From Agrobacterium vitis (GTDB lineage: Bacteria > Pseudomonadota > Alphaproteobacteria > Rhizobiales > Rhizobiaceae): a stretch of DNA of 64,000 nucleotides. The stretch spans positions 1,426,001 through 1,490,000 of the forward strand of contig NZ_CP146242.1 of assembly GCF_037039395.1 (NCBI RefSeq), written 5' to 3'. This document shows, one piece after another, positions 28,342 to 38,232 of the stretch. Numbering within the stretch: position 1 is the stretch's first letter; every line of letters begins with the position of its first letter. The notes under the pieces were generated by a model. It did no database searches. It worked only from the letters and a program-made list of their open reading frames with translations, and was not told where the DNA came from. A program made the position numbers and the translations under genes.

Positions 28342-29687
28342 GATCGATACCTGACGGTTTTGTCGCCGACCTGATGGCGCTTCTCGAAATCCCGGGTGTT
28401 GCAGTCTGGGAGCACGGGCGCACCGATCTCGATCGCGCCGCTGCCTGGCTAGGGTCTCGGCTGGAACGCGCCGGCTTGCAGGCACGGCTGCTCGACGACG
28501 GCATCTCACCACCCTTCGTCTATGCACAGACAGAGATCCGGCCGGACAGACCAACGCTTCTTCTCTATGGCCATTATGACGTCCAGCCTGCCAGCCTCAA
28601 GGACGGGTGGACGACGGATCCATTCAAGCCCGATATTCGCAATGGACGGATCTACGCTCGCGGCGCGACCGACCAGAAGATGAACCTTCTGCTGCCTGTC
28701 TTCGCCCTGGAAGAGGCCGACCTTTTCGGACTGCCTTTCAATATCAAGGTCTTTTATGAAGGCCAGGAGGAAATCTTCAGTCCAGGCCTTGAGGCTGCAC
28801 TCCTAAGATACAAGGACCTGCTGCGGAGCGATGCGGTCTTCAGCACCGATGGCTGGCAATCGAGCGCCGACCTCGGAGACGTCCGCTTGGGCCTGCGCGG
28901 CTTCTGCGGGCTGGAGGTCGAGGTTCACGGCGCCAACAAGGACCTTCACTCCGGTTCGTTCGGCGGCGCAGTTCCCAATCCGGCACAGGCCCTGGCGCGC
29001 GCCCTCTCTCGCCTGCATGACGACGATGGAATGATCACGGTTCCGGGCTTCATGGACGACGCAACGCCGCTGACGGAGGCGGAGAAGACATTTCTGGTCG
29101 CACAACCGTTCGACCGGAAGGCTTGGCTGGCCCTGACGGGACTGGCCGAGGGTGATGCGCCCGATCGACTCGAGCTTCAGACACGGATGGGGCTTCGTCC
29201 CACGATGGAGATCAACGCGCTGGAGTCCGGCAACTATCTGGGAGGGTTCCGGACGATCGTGCCTTCATCCGCCCGCGCCCGGATATCCTGCCGGTTGGTC
29301 CCGGGGCAGGAGCCCGACATTGTCAGCGGATTGCTTTCGGATTTCATCGATCGCGCCATACCGAAGCGCTTTGCGCGACAGATCAGACCATTGCCGGGCA
29401 CGTCCCGTCCCTATCGCATCGCAGCGGATGATCCCTTTCAAGGACTGGCGGCGAGAATACTCGCCGATGTCGACGGCCAACCGCCACGGTATTCCTACTC
29501 TGGCGGGAGTATTCCGATGCCGGGCGCGATCGCTTCGGTGCTTGGTGTCGGCACTACCATTTTCGGCTTCGGCCTTCCCGACGAAAACATGCACGGCGTC
29601 GATGAGTTCTGCAGACTGACGGACATAGAAAGAGGCATGGCCGCCTGGCGGCTCCTCCTCGGCCGTCCATCCACGATGGCGGTTTGA
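28338..29687 (+). CDS. M20 family metallohydrolase (carboxypeptidase/dipeptidase type)
   Basis: 449 residues; ATG overlaps the SnoaL stop (ATGA). Zinc-site residues are visible: H79 and D81 (YGHYDVQP), D112 (GATDQKMN), E144/E145 (EGQEEIFSPG), D in FSTDG and a C-terminal H in PDENMHGVDEF. A bacterial exopeptidase-like lid domain spans about 190-330. Cytosolic hydrolysis of a dipeptide or N-acyl amino acid is expected; last gene of operon 3. Confidence 0.88.
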   Translation: MRSIPDGFVADLMALLEIPGVAVWEHGRTDLDRAAAWLGSRLERAGLQARLLDDGISPPFVYAQTEIRPDRPTLLLYGHYDVQPASLKDGWTTDPFKPDIRNGRIYARGATDQKMNLLLPVFALEEADLFGLPFNIKVFYEGQEEIFSPGLEAALLRYKDLLRSDAVFSTDGWQSSADLGDVRLGLRGFCGLEVEVHGANKDLHSGSFGGAVPNPAQALARALSRLHDDDGMITVPGFMDDATPLTEAEKTFLVAQPFDRKAWLALTGLAEGDAPDRLELQTRMGLRPTMEINALESGNYLGGFRTIVPSSARARISCRLVPGQEPDIVSGLLSDFIDRAIPKRFARQIRPLPGTSRPYRIAADDPFQGLAARILADVDGQPPRYSYSGGSIPMPGAIASVLGVGTTIFGFGLPDENMHGVDEFCRLTDIERGMAAWRLLLGRPSTMAV

Positions 29688-29829
29688 CGGCGCTTAATTC
29701 CGACGTGAAATAGACAGCTGCCGTGGACCTGCCGCCTCGGACAGCGAAAATGACGGAGAGCTGTGACGAGCGGCGTCTTGTCCGTTTCCAGATGCAGATA
29801 GGCGCCTACAAATTGCAGATTGAGGCGGC

Positions 29830-30110
29830 TGGTTTTGACGGTACTTTATTGGCGCGTCGGATCCACGTTCGCGGTTTATGGTTCGCTGCGAAGCGGCCGA
29901 TTGATGTCGATAGTTCACAGAATTTTTTCTGCCCTGAAATTCCAAAAACCTATAGTAAAATCAAGAGACTAACATTTTAACGGACCTGGTCACGGCGACT
30001 GGAACTGAAAAGGAAGTTTTCTTTAGTAAAATCAACTACTTAGGATAGAAAAAATATTAGTGTGGGGCAGAAACGGATAAAAAAGGCGGCTATGGCGTAG
30101 TTTCGGCAGT
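29830..30110. repeat. Diverged long intergenic repeat, copy B
   Basis: Direct-orientation partner of 11046-11330 (see there). It starts 143 bp after the M20 stop. The remaining spacer (29688-30289) shows no other recognisable gene or site. Confidence 0.6.
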
Positions 30111-30289
30111 CTCACGTCTGCCTAACGCCTTCCCTCCCCTCTCTTTAGTTTGGAGCCGTCTTATCAATGCGGTTGTCCCAGTGCCGCGGAGGACGGACGG
30201 CTAGTCTCAAGTGTCTTGCTCTGCAGCGACGCCGAGCCTAGTGATGTCGCACGACTGTCATCCCCGATTTGCGACCCCTCTGTGTGGGA

Positions 30290-31840
30290 TCAGCCGTCGC
30301 TCCGGTATCGTGTCGAAGGCGACGTCGAGCTTGTCGAGATGAAGGCAAGAACCTCATCGGCTGGCATGGCCTTACCAAAAAGATAGCCCTGCCCATACTC
30401 GCACCCAAGAAGTTTCAAATGCTCGTACTGGCTTTCGCGCTCGATCCCTTCAGCGGTGGTCTCCACACCCAGGCCTTGTCCGAGGCCGACGATCGACTTA
30501 ACAATCTTCGCCTGCTTTTCGTTGGCCTCGAATGAACTGACGAAGCTTCGGTCGATCTTGATCTTGTCAAACGGAATATTCGAAAGCTGCGACAGACTCG
30601 AGAAACCAGTGCCGAAGTCATCCAGCGCAATTCTGATGCCAGCCGTTCTCAATTCAACAACGACGGCCATCGCGGCATCAAGATCGCGCACAACCGCGCT
30701 CTCCGTCACCTCGATCTCAAGGCGTTCTGCAGGTAACCCGGTCTCCAATAGGATCTTGATGATCCGCGATCCGAGCAGGCGATCTTTAAGCTGTGTGGGC
30801 GACAGATTGAAAGCGAGGTAGGTGTCACTCGGCCATAATGCGGCATCCAGACATGCTTGGTGGAGGAGTTGCTCCGATAGCTCCGTGATCAGTCCAGCTT
30901 CCTCAGCAACCTCGATGAAGGTCATTGGTGGAATCGAGGTGCCGTCTTTCAGCGTCCAACGAGCGAGTGCTTCAAAACCTAGAACAACTCCTGTTTCCAT
31001 ACCAATAACTGGTTGGTAATGAGGGCGAATGTCACGGTTGCTGATTGCGGCGCGCAGTTTCTTCTCAATTTCCACGCGCTCATCCAGGACGGTTCGCAGG
31101 CTCGGATCATAGATGCAGATCGTGTTCCGGCCCTTGCGTTTGGCCGCGTACATAGCCAGATCAGCGTGCTGCATCGCCTCCTCAAAACAACTTATGGAGG
31201 GGAGCGGGGCAACGCCGATCGAAGCGCCAACATCCACTTGAATACCAGCGATGACCATACGGTCGCCTAAGACCTGTAGGAGGCGGTCGCATAATTGCGT
31301 TGCACCGTCACCAGTGGACGGGGTGACAAGTAAAAACTCATCGCCTCCCAGGCGAATGATGACCTCCGATGGGAAGGCTTCAATCATGCGCTCACTGAGC
31401 GTTACAAGCAATTCGTCTCCCCCGTGATGACCCACGAGATCGTTTACTTTCTTAAAACCGTCGAGATCGATGGCGATGACGGCGCCACTGTTGAGGATTC
31501 CCCAGTTACCATCTTTGAGCCGGGCTTCCAGGAAATGGCGATTTGCCAACCGTGTCAACGGATCATGATATGCGAACCAAACAGCCTCCTCCTCGGCTCT
31601 GCCGCGCTGCCTCGTCTCCCTTTTCAGTTCCGCGAGACGCCGACCGGCATAAATAAATCCCATGAGGCCCGCCGTCAAAAGGGCCAGCAAGGCTTCGTCC
31701 GCCTGCCAATCTTCGTGCTCTTCTAAGAACCCGACTAGGAACTCGAACGCATTGAAGTGATGGGCTAAGCCGAAGACCACGAGCCCAGCAGCTGTTAGGA
31801 TCAGGCCATCACGTATCGCCGCGTTCTTCAAGAAACCCAT
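30290..31840 (-). CDS. Membrane GGDEF-EAL protein (c-di-GMP turnover)
   Basis: 516 residues from ATG 31840 (GTG 31852 also possible). One or two N-terminal TM segments (LILTAAGLVVFGLAHHF; LLALLTAGLMGFIYAG), GGDEF domain with intact RLGGDEF, and a complete EAL domain: GFEALARW, NLSP, EVTES, DDFGTGFSSLS, KIDRSFV, EGIE. Both cyclase and phosphodiesterase motifs look active. Contrasts with the two truncated relatives at 54.7-58.3 kb. Confidence 0.9.
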   Translation of the reverse strand: MGFLKNAAIRDGLILTAAGLVVFGLAHHFNAFEFLVGFLEEHEDWQADEALLALLTAGLMGFIYAGRRLAELKRETRQRGRAEEEAVWFAYHDPLTRLANRHFLEARLKDGNWGILNSGAVIAIDLDGFKKVNDLVGHHGGDELLVTLSERMIEAFPSEVIIRLGGDEFLLVTPSTGDGATQLCDRLLQVLGDRMVIAGIQVDVGASIGVAPLPSISCFEEAMQHADLAMYAAKRKGRNTICIYDPSLRTVLDERVEIEKKLRAAISNRDIRPHYQPVIGMETGVVLGFEALARWTLKDGTSIPPMTFIEVAEEAGLITELSEQLLHQACLDAALWPSDTYLAFNLSPTQLKDRLLGSRIIKILLETGLPAERLEIEVTESAVVRDLDAAMAVVVELRTAGIRIALDDFGTGFSSLSQLSNIPFDKIKIDRSFVSSFEANEKQAKIVKSIVGLGQGLGVETTAEGIERESQYEHLKLLGCEYGQGYLFGKAMPADEVLAFISTSSTSPSTRYRSDG

Positions 31841-32118
31841 GTCGTTTTCCACTCGTAAGCCACTCGTCCGAGAATATTCGCAATTGCTTTCGAATTCGTT
31901 CGGATGAGGCAGTGGTGGCGTTAGCCCAGCCGTAGACGGCAGACATCTCCATATAGCGATTGCGTGGAAATGGGTTCGCCAACGATCTATTGGTCGCTAC
32001 TTTACCGGACATGAGCGACCCGCTAATCCCTCGCCGACCCGGTTCAGTCCCGTCGAAGTGAGGCAACGTCCGAGGGGCGGCATCTGTGACACGGCTCCAA
32101 GTGAACCGCCATCGAGTA

Positions 32119-32400
32119 TCAGCTATTTACGGCTTCCTTCAGCGCCTTGGCGGGCTGAAACACGAGCTTTTTCGACGCCGCGATCTTGATCGTATCGCCG
32201 GTCGAGGGATTGCGACCATCACGTTCCGGCCTGTCCTGGACCTTGAATTTTCCAAAACCGTTCAACGAAACTTCCTCGCCTTTTGACGCCGCTTGCGAAA
32301 TGCTTTTCAGGACATCTTCGACAATGGCTTTGGCCTGGATTTTCGTCAGCCCGTGTGCCTCGGCAAGGCCTTCAGCCAGATCGTTCGTACTAATGGCCAT
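32119..32400 (-). CDS. hup: HU-family DNA-binding protein
   Basis: 93 residues. HU/IHF fold with the GFGKFKVQDRPERDGRNPSTGDTIKIAASKKLVFQPAKALKEAVN arm and tail; RNPSTG with KKLVF is standard for HU-beta. Nucleoid protein. Own promoter presumably in 32401-32470. Confidence 0.93.
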   Translation of the reverse strand: MAISTNDLAEGLAEAHGLTKIQAKAIVEDVLKSISQAASKGEEVSLNGFGKFKVQDRPERDGRNPSTGDTIKIAASKKLVFQPAKALKEAVNS

Positions 32401-32470
32401 TTGTTATCCTCCCTTAGTGGTTCGACGGTGCATGCTATCGTAAGCACGGACCGCCGTCGTGACCGAATAT

Positions 32471-33289
32471 TTAGTCGAGCGTGGCCAGGAAACTCTGCAG
32501 CATTTCATTGAATATGTGATGTTGCATCCAATGGGGACCGTGACCGGCGCCAGCAAGACGCAACGGGCGGTCGGTCCACAACTTTGCGTAGTTCAGCGAG
32601 TCGATATAGTCGAGATTGATCACCGGATCGTCTGCGCCATTGACGATCGCCAGCGGCACGGTTGACCTTTGGACGAGATCGCGCTGATCGATCTGCGTTC
32701 CGGCAAGCACGGCTTCCACCATATATTGCCGCGAGCGCCCGTCCGTGCGGCGAACGGCAGAGGTGTAGAACAGATCGCGCTCGGCTCCAGGTCCCAGCGC
32801 CATGGCAACCACGCCTTCAATTTGTTCGTCCGTGAGGACCGGATCGCCAGTATATGCCATTTCAGGGTTGGGCAGAAAGCCAAGCTGCGCACCTTCCGGT
32901 CCGGGCGGAATAGGTGGGGTGCCGAAGATCATTACGCCAGCAACGTCGTCTAATCGCGCCACAAGGTCCAGGGCAATATGCCCGCCCAGAGAATGCCCCA
33001 GGATAGCAACCCTCTCGATGCCGAGCTTTGCTAGTACTTCGACTACTGCTTCGGCATAACCGCCAAAGCAATATGTGCGCCGAGGATCGACCGCGTCGGA
33101 GGATACACCGTGTCCGGGCAGGTCCAGTGATATGAGCCGCCGCGTCTCTGCCAGGGCCTGCTTCTGAAACACGAACATTTCCTTGCACCCCGAATTGCAA
33201 TGCAGCATCAAAAGCGGCGTCCCGCTGCCTCCAACATCGCTAACTGCGACCCGCCCGTGGGATGTTTCAATAACTGTCTGCTTTTCCAT
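32471..33289 (-). CDS. Alpha/beta hydrolase
   Basis: 272 residues from ATG 33289; the 55-residue upstream extension is unlike a protein N-terminus. Nucleophile Ser in GHSLGGH (about residue 99), acid Asp in NGADDPVI and His in GAGHGPHW; oxyanion-type HCNSGCKEMF near residue 30. Esterase or related activity; substrate unknown. Confidence 0.85.
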   Translation of the reverse strand: MEKQTVIETSHGRVAVSDVGGSGTPLLMLHCNSGCKEMFVFQKQALAETRRLISLDLPGHGVSSDAVDPRRTYCFGGYAEAVVEVLAKLGIERVAILGHSLGGHIALDLVARLDDVAGVMIFGTPPIPPGPEGAQLGFLPNPEMAYTGDPVLTDEQIEGVVAMALGPGAERDLFYTSAVRRTDGRSRQYMVEAVLAGTQIDQRDLVQRSTVPLAIVNGADDPVINLDYIDSLNYAKLWTDRPLRLAGAGHGPHWMQHHIFNEMLQSFLATLD

Positions 33290-33293
33290 GCGT

Positions 33294-33518
33294 TTAATCC
33301 GAATTCCTGTCGTTCTGCTGCGGTTCGTCCTTCTGATGATAGGAAGACAGCAAGAAAATGGCACCGTTCGATGGCGCCTCGAATTCGCACCACAGCATCG
33401 AGCTATCCTGAATTCGATTGGGATCGCTGGCGGCAGCGCGAGTGGTGAGCCCACCGCGAAGCTCAGGCACGTCTGGGATTCCTAAGCACTGGCACCGTCG
33501 TGACCCGTGATGAACCAT
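33294..33518 (-). CDS. Possible small hypothetical protein upstream of the hydrolase
   Basis: 74 residues from ATG 33518, which has a near-ideal AGGAGGTAT ribosome site; stops 4 nt before the hydrolase start. Sequence (MVHHGSRRCQCLGIPDVPEL...) has no family I recognise. Tight spacing suggests coupling, but coding potential is unproven. Spacer 33519-33680 shows nothing else. Confidence 0.3.
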   Translation of the reverse strand: MVHHGSRRCQCLGIPDVPELRGGLTTRAAASDPNRIQDSSMLWCEFEAPSNGAIFLLSSYHQKDEPQQNDRNSD

Positions 33519-33680
33519 ATACCTCCTCCGGATCTTGCGCGACATTGCGCCGCTGCGTTTCGAACGCCGCGACAACCTCTGGCAAAATGACTGGATCGTC
33601 ATTTGGGACCGAAGGACGTCAGAGATGGGATTTTTGCTGGCATGCGGAAACTGGATGGAAAGCGCGGTAAGCAGCGATGC

Positions 33681-36600
33681 TCAATCCGCCGCCGGTTTAA
33701 ATGCGGCGCGAAGGTCTTCGCTGGAAAATGGCTTTGACACCAAGGTTACCCCCGCTGGCAATCCTTCGGGAAGTTCATGCCGACCACTGGCTATAATAAT
33801 CCCAAGGCGCGAATGCATCTCTCTCGCCTTGACGACCAGCGTCTCTCCACTCATGCCCGGCAGCCCCAAGTCTGTAACGAGGAAGTCGAAGTGGCCTTCC
33901 TGTAACATCTCAATCGCCTGTTCGCCACTACCCGCTTCTGCCACCTGATGGCCGTCGTCCGCGATCATGTCGCAGATGTCCATCCGGATCAGCACGTCGT
34001 CCTCGACGACCAGGACCTTGAACCGACGCCCTTGGGCTTCCGGTGACACCGGAATCTCAGGCTCTGCCGTAATCGCTGCTGCCTGAGGTTGTCGGGCCGG
34101 CAGAACCTGACGGATCTTCCTCGCCAGAGCGTCGCGGGTGTACGGCTTGGAAATTAGTTCCACGCCTGCATCGAGCCGCCCATGATGGACGATCGAATTT
34201 TCCGTGTAGCCTGAAGTGAAGAGGACTGACAGGTTTGGTAGCCGCTCTTTGGCTTTGCGTGCCAGTTCCGGGCTTTTGAGTGCGCCGGGCATGACGACAT
34301 CGGTGAACAACAGATCAATAGGAACGCCGCTTTCAATCACGGAAATCGCACTTTGAGGATCCGATGCTTTCAGAATGCTGTATCCGAGATCCGATAGCAG
34401 CTCGATGACGGTGTCGCGGACGTTGTCATCGTCCTCGACGACCAGAATGGTTTCCGACCCGCCGAGCGAAGGACCGACGTCTTGCCTGATTTCCACGTCT
34501 TCGGCGGCCGCCGTCTTCGGAAGGTAGAGCTTTACGGTCGTCCCGTGGCCCGGCTCGCTATAGATCTTCACATGCCCGTTCGACTGCTTGACGAAGCCAT
34601 AGACCATCGAAAGTCCAAGTCCGGTGCCCTTCCCTTCGGCCTTGGTGGAAAAGAAAGGCTCGAAGACCTGCTCTATGACGTCGGGCGTCATTCCGGCACC
34701 GGTATCGGTGACCGCCAGCATGACGTATTGGCCAGGCTCGACCTCCGCATGGCGCGCCGCATAGGCGTCGTCCAAAAAGGCGTTACCCGCTTCGATCGTC
34801 AGTTTGCCAGCACCATCCATCGCGTCGCGAGCATTGATGGCCAAGTTGAGAACAGCGTTCTCCATCTGCGTCGGATCAATCGACGTGTTCCACAGGCCGC
34901 CTGAGACGATCGTCTCGATCTCGATCGCTTCGCCGATAGAGCGACGCAAGAGATCCTCCATATTCGCCAGCAACCTGCCGAGATGAACGACCTTCGGCGC
35001 GAGAGGCTGTCGCCGCCCGAATGCCAGAAGCTGGCTCGCCAACTTGCCTCCCCTGGTCACACCGGCAAGAGCGTTACTGACACGCCGTTCGGCGCGCTCA
35101 TTTCCGACCACATCCTTGGCCAATAAATTGAGATTACCGGAAATTACTTGTAAGAGATTGTTGAAGTCGTGAGCGACGCCACCGGTCAGCTTGCCGATCG
35201 TCTCCATCTTCTGGGATTGCTGCAGGGCGTTCTGCATTTCGAGCAGCTGTGCTGTTCGCTCCTCGACGCGGGCCTCAAGCTGCGCGGCGCTGTTTTCGAG
35301 AGCTGCTTCTGCTTCCTTCTGGTCATGAATATCGGTATTGGTGCCGATCCAGTGAGCGACACCGCCGCTGTCGGCCTTGATCGGGACGGCGCGCGCAATG
35401 TGCCATCGATAGGCGCCATCATGGCGGCGCAGACGAAACTCCACCTGATATTGCCTGGCGGCGGCCCGCGCTTCTGTCCATTCCTGCGCGACGACATCGA
35501 TATCATCGGGATGCACCATCGCGGCCCAACCATTGCCAGCCAGTTGATCCGGGCTCATGCCACTATAGGCAAACACCTGATCATTGAACCAGTCGAGTGA
35601 TCCATCGGAGCGTGCCGTCCAGACGTGGTTCGGCATCGATTGCGAAAGCGTCCTGAACCGTTCTTCGCTCTCCAGAACACGTTTCTCAGCAGCTTTACGG
35701 ATGGTGATGTCGAGAAAGAGCACCGCGAAGCGTTCAGGCCCTACCTTACGGGCATGCGCCTCATACCAGCGGTTTCCAAGCGCCGGGATATAGACCTCGA
35801 ACTGTCTGGCCTGTCCGGTATCGACGATTTCTCCATACGTGGCGATCAATTCGTCCTGGACGCCTGGTATCGCTTCCCGGACCGGCTGCCCGATCGTCTG
35901 GGCGGCAATCAGCCCCGTCTGTCGCTCGAATGCCGGGTTGATATCGATAAAAACAAAGTCGATGACCTTGCCTTCGGCGTCTCGCACCACCTCAGCGGTG
36001 AAGAAGCCCTCATGCATCTGCTCAAACAGCCCGCGCCAGCGCTCTTCGCTCTTCTGCAGCGTGACTTCCGCCTGCTTGCGGTCGGTGATGTCGAAAGCGA
36101 TCCCGACGAAGCGTCTCCGGCCGCTACGTTCGCTGGATATGACCTGGCCTCGCCGCGCGATCCAACTGGTGTCCCCCGTCTTCGGATCGATACGGCGGTA
36201 CTCGGCATAATCGAGCGGGTTGCTTTGCCCCAGTCGTTCGGGGCCGGAAGCCGCGCGGTCAGCCGGGTGAAGCAGGCTGATGAGAAGATCGTCGGTGACG
36301 CGAATTTTGGGGTCTAGACCCCAGACCTTGCGGTATTCCTGTGAGACATGGAGTTCGCCGGTTTCCGGAAACCACTCGAATGTGCCGACACCGCCGGCCT
36401 GTTGGGCAATCTCCAACCTCTGCTCGACACGAACCCTTTTCGTCGTGTCTTTCAAAATCACCAGAACGCCGGCCGGTATCCCGTTCGCACCCAGGATCGG
36501 GCTGAAGTCGAGATTGAGCCAGACATCCTCTGGACCTGCGCCCCGTTCAATGACGGCATGACGGTCGCGAAACGAGAGGGTTCGTCCACCCAAGACGACC

Positions 36601-36908
36601 TTGACGACCCTGGTGTTGAGCGCCGCCAGTTCTGGCCAAGCTTCTGAAATCGGCCGGCCGAGAAACGCGGAATGCCCTTGTCCGACGAAATCGGCGTAGG
36701 CATCGTTGTGGAGAACCAAGCCGTCCTCGCCCCAGAGGATTGCCATCGGAACGCCCGCACTGAGGATCAGGCCCAGCGCCTGCTCAAGCACCGTCGGCCA
36801 CGCCGCGCGCGGCCCTAACCCCGTGAAACTCCAGTCGATCGTGTCAATCGAGCGGGCCAGGTCCCCGCGTCGTCCGTTAGAAGGAGCTTGAGCATTCAGT
36901 TTCGGCAT
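33681..36908 (-). CDS. Multi-PAS hybrid histidine kinase with two C-terminal receivers
   Basis: 1075 residues from ATG 36908 (MPKLNAQ); starts at 36950 or 36971 are possible. Order: PAS-like sensor (about 40-160), three further PAS/PAC units to about 560 (each ending in a DITDRK-like sequence), coiled coil, HisKA with H in GGVAHDFNNLL, HATPase (NLAINARDAMD, DTGAGM, GTGLGLSMVYGF), then two receivers with phospho-Asp in LFTDVVMPG and LVTDLGLPG. No TM segment, so cytosolic sensing. It neighbours an HWE kinase and a receiver-only regulator, which could form one phosphorelay. Confidence 0.92.
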   Translation of the reverse strand: MPKLNAQAPSNGRRGDLARSIDTIDWSFTGLGPRAAWPTVLEQALGLILSAGVPMAILWGEDGLVLHNDAYADFVGQGHSAFLGRPISEAWPELAALNTRVVKVVLGGRTLSFRDRHAVIERGAGPEDVWLNLDFSPILGANGIPAGVLVILKDTTKRVRVEQRLEIAQQAGGVGTFEWFPETGELHVSQEYRKVWGLDPKIRVTDDLLISLLHPADRAASGPERLGQSNPLDYAEYRRIDPKTGDTSWIARRGQVISSERSGRRRFVGIAFDITDRKQAEVTLQKSEERWRGLFEQMHEGFFTAEVVRDAEGKVIDFVFIDINPAFERQTGLIAAQTIGQPVREAIPGVQDELIATYGEIVDTGQARQFEVYIPALGNRWYEAHARKVGPERFAVLFLDITIRKAAEKRVLESEERFRTLSQSMPNHVWTARSDGSLDWFNDQVFAYSGMSPDQLAGNGWAAMVHPDDIDVVAQEWTEARAAARQYQVEFRLRRHDGAYRWHIARAVPIKADSGGVAHWIGTNTDIHDQKEAEAALENSAAQLEARVEERTAQLLEMQNALQQSQKMETIGKLTGGVAHDFNNLLQVISGNLNLLAKDVVGNERAERRVSNALAGVTRGGKLASQLLAFGRRQPLAPKVVHLGRLLANMEDLLRRSIGEAIEIETIVSGGLWNTSIDPTQMENAVLNLAINARDAMDGAGKLTIEAGNAFLDDAYAARHAEVEPGQYVMLAVTDTGAGMTPDVIEQVFEPFFSTKAEGKGTGLGLSMVYGFVKQSNGHVKIYSEPGHGTTVKLYLPKTAAAEDVEIRQDVGPSLGGSETILVVEDDDNVRDTVIELLSDLGYSILKASDPQSAISVIESGVPIDLLFTDVVMPGALKSPELARKAKERLPNLSVLFTSGYTENSIVHHGRLDAGVELISKPYTRDALARKIRQVLPARQPQAAAITAEPEIPVSPEAQGRRFKVLVVEDDVLIRMDICDMIADDGHQVAEAGSGEQAIEMLQEGHFDFLVTDLGLPGMSGETLVVKAREMHSRLGIIIASGRHELPEGLPAGVTLVSKPFSSEDLRAAFKPAAD

Positions 36909-37046
36909 GTTGATTTCGCGCAATGATAAAAGCCGCGCTATATCAGACATTCGCAAAAACGTACATGACAATAGCTCTCATCAGGAGCGCTCACGGCAGC
37001 CGATCAAGATCTCAATCAGCAGGTGGCCGTCCACCATCTCTCGGTA

Positions 37047-38123
37047 TCACTGTGCGGCCGCCGCTTTCGAGAAAACAAGCGTGACACTCATGCCGGCCTG
37101 CGGCGACGAGTTGACTTCGATATCGGCCCGGGCGTTCTGTTTCAAAGACTGAACGATCATCGCACTCAATTTCCCGCGCTTCGGCCATGTGGCATCCTGA
37201 GGGAGGCCCGCGCCGTTATCGGCAACGGTGATACGGCAGCCGGTGTCATCAACGACGCAGCGTAGGGTAATTTCTCCGCCGTCTCGGTCGATGAATGCGT
37301 GCTTCAGCGCGTTGGTCAAAACCTCGTTGACGACGAGGCCCGCAGGCATCGCGACATTGACCGACACGGGCCAAGTATCGACCTTCATGTCCAGTCTGAT
37401 CTCTTCGACGGCGTGCGCGGTCATCACCGAGGCGGCGATCTGGCTGATGTAGGAGCCAAGATCAATCGTCCCGCCTTTTTCCTCGTCCGACAGCGAGCGA
37501 TAAAGCAGGGCGAGCGCCTCGATCCGCCCTGCAAGCTGCGCAAAGCGCTCACTTGCTTCGCTGTGCTGGACGTTGCGCGCCTCCATCCTGATCAGTGCAG
37601 TGATCATCTGGAGATTATTTTTGACACGGTGCTGCAGCTCGCGCAAAAGGACGTCTTTTTCCGCCAGCATCTCGCTGACACTTTGATCGGACTGTGCCTG
37701 ATTGCGAGCGGCGAAGGCAACCAGGCGGAAAAGCGGAGCACCGTCGTCGTCGACGATTGTGTTCGACCATACGTCGATCGTCAGGCTTTCGACCGGTTCA
37801 TTGGCGAGAAAGAATGCCCCAATATACTCTTCTCCGGACGTCACCGCAGATGTCAGCGATGCCTCGCCTGCGACCGCGCCGGCATTCAGGTCTACCTTCG
37901 ACCAGGGTTTTCCCTGGACCTGGTTCGCACTCACAGACGTAAGTCGCTCAAACTCCAGATTGACGTAGATCAGCGCCTCGCTTTCTCCAAGTTCGGATAC
38001 AGCGACAGCAAATGGCACATGATCGAGAAATTGTCGAAACCGGTGGTCATCCAAGGCTGCGGCAAGATGGGGTAGACTAGCTATACCTTCTGGAGAAAGG
38101 TTGTTGTCTTCGGTATCACTCAT
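37047..38123 (-). CDS. PAS-HWE/HisKA_2 sensor histidine kinase
   Basis: 358 residues from ATG 38123 (MSDTEDNN); an upstream ATG at 38198 has no ribosome site. PAS domain (about 25-145), then HisKA_2 with phospho-His in ELQHRVKNNLQMITALIRMEAR and HATPase N-box VVNEVLTNALKHAF. HWE/HisKA_2 kinases often act on PhyR in the alphaproteobacterial general stress response; whether this one does is inference, supported by nearby EcfG-type promoters. Confidence 0.9.
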   Translation of the reverse strand: MSDTEDNNLSPEGIASLPHLAAALDDHRFRQFLDHVPFAVAVSELGESEALIYVNLEFERLTSVSANQVQGKPWSKVDLNAGAVAGEASLTSAVTSGEEYIGAFFLANEPVESLTIDVWSNTIVDDDGAPLFRLVAFAARNQAQSDQSVSEMLAEKDVLLRELQHRVKNNLQMITALIRMEARNVQHSEASERFAQLAGRIEALALLYRSLSDEEKGGTIDLGSYISQIAASVMTAHAVEEIRLDMKVDTWPVSVNVAMPAGLVVNEVLTNALKHAFIDRDGGEITLRCVVDDTGCRITVADNGAGLPQDATWPKRGKLSAMIVQSLKQNARADIEVNSSPQAGMSVTLVFSKAAAAQ

Positions 38124-38232
38124 GGGAACGTGCTCAACAGAGGGGCGGGTTGGCTCTGCACAGCACGATAGATCTGCGGTAGCTTCAAAAACCTCCATCG
38201 TGAAAATTCGGGCGTCAAAATATACTGACAGC

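Noticed and set aside
31809..32066. 85-codon minus-strand frame between the GGDEF-EAL and HU genes
   Set aside because: Overlaps the start of the GGDEF-EAL gene, has no ribosome site and no recognisable features.
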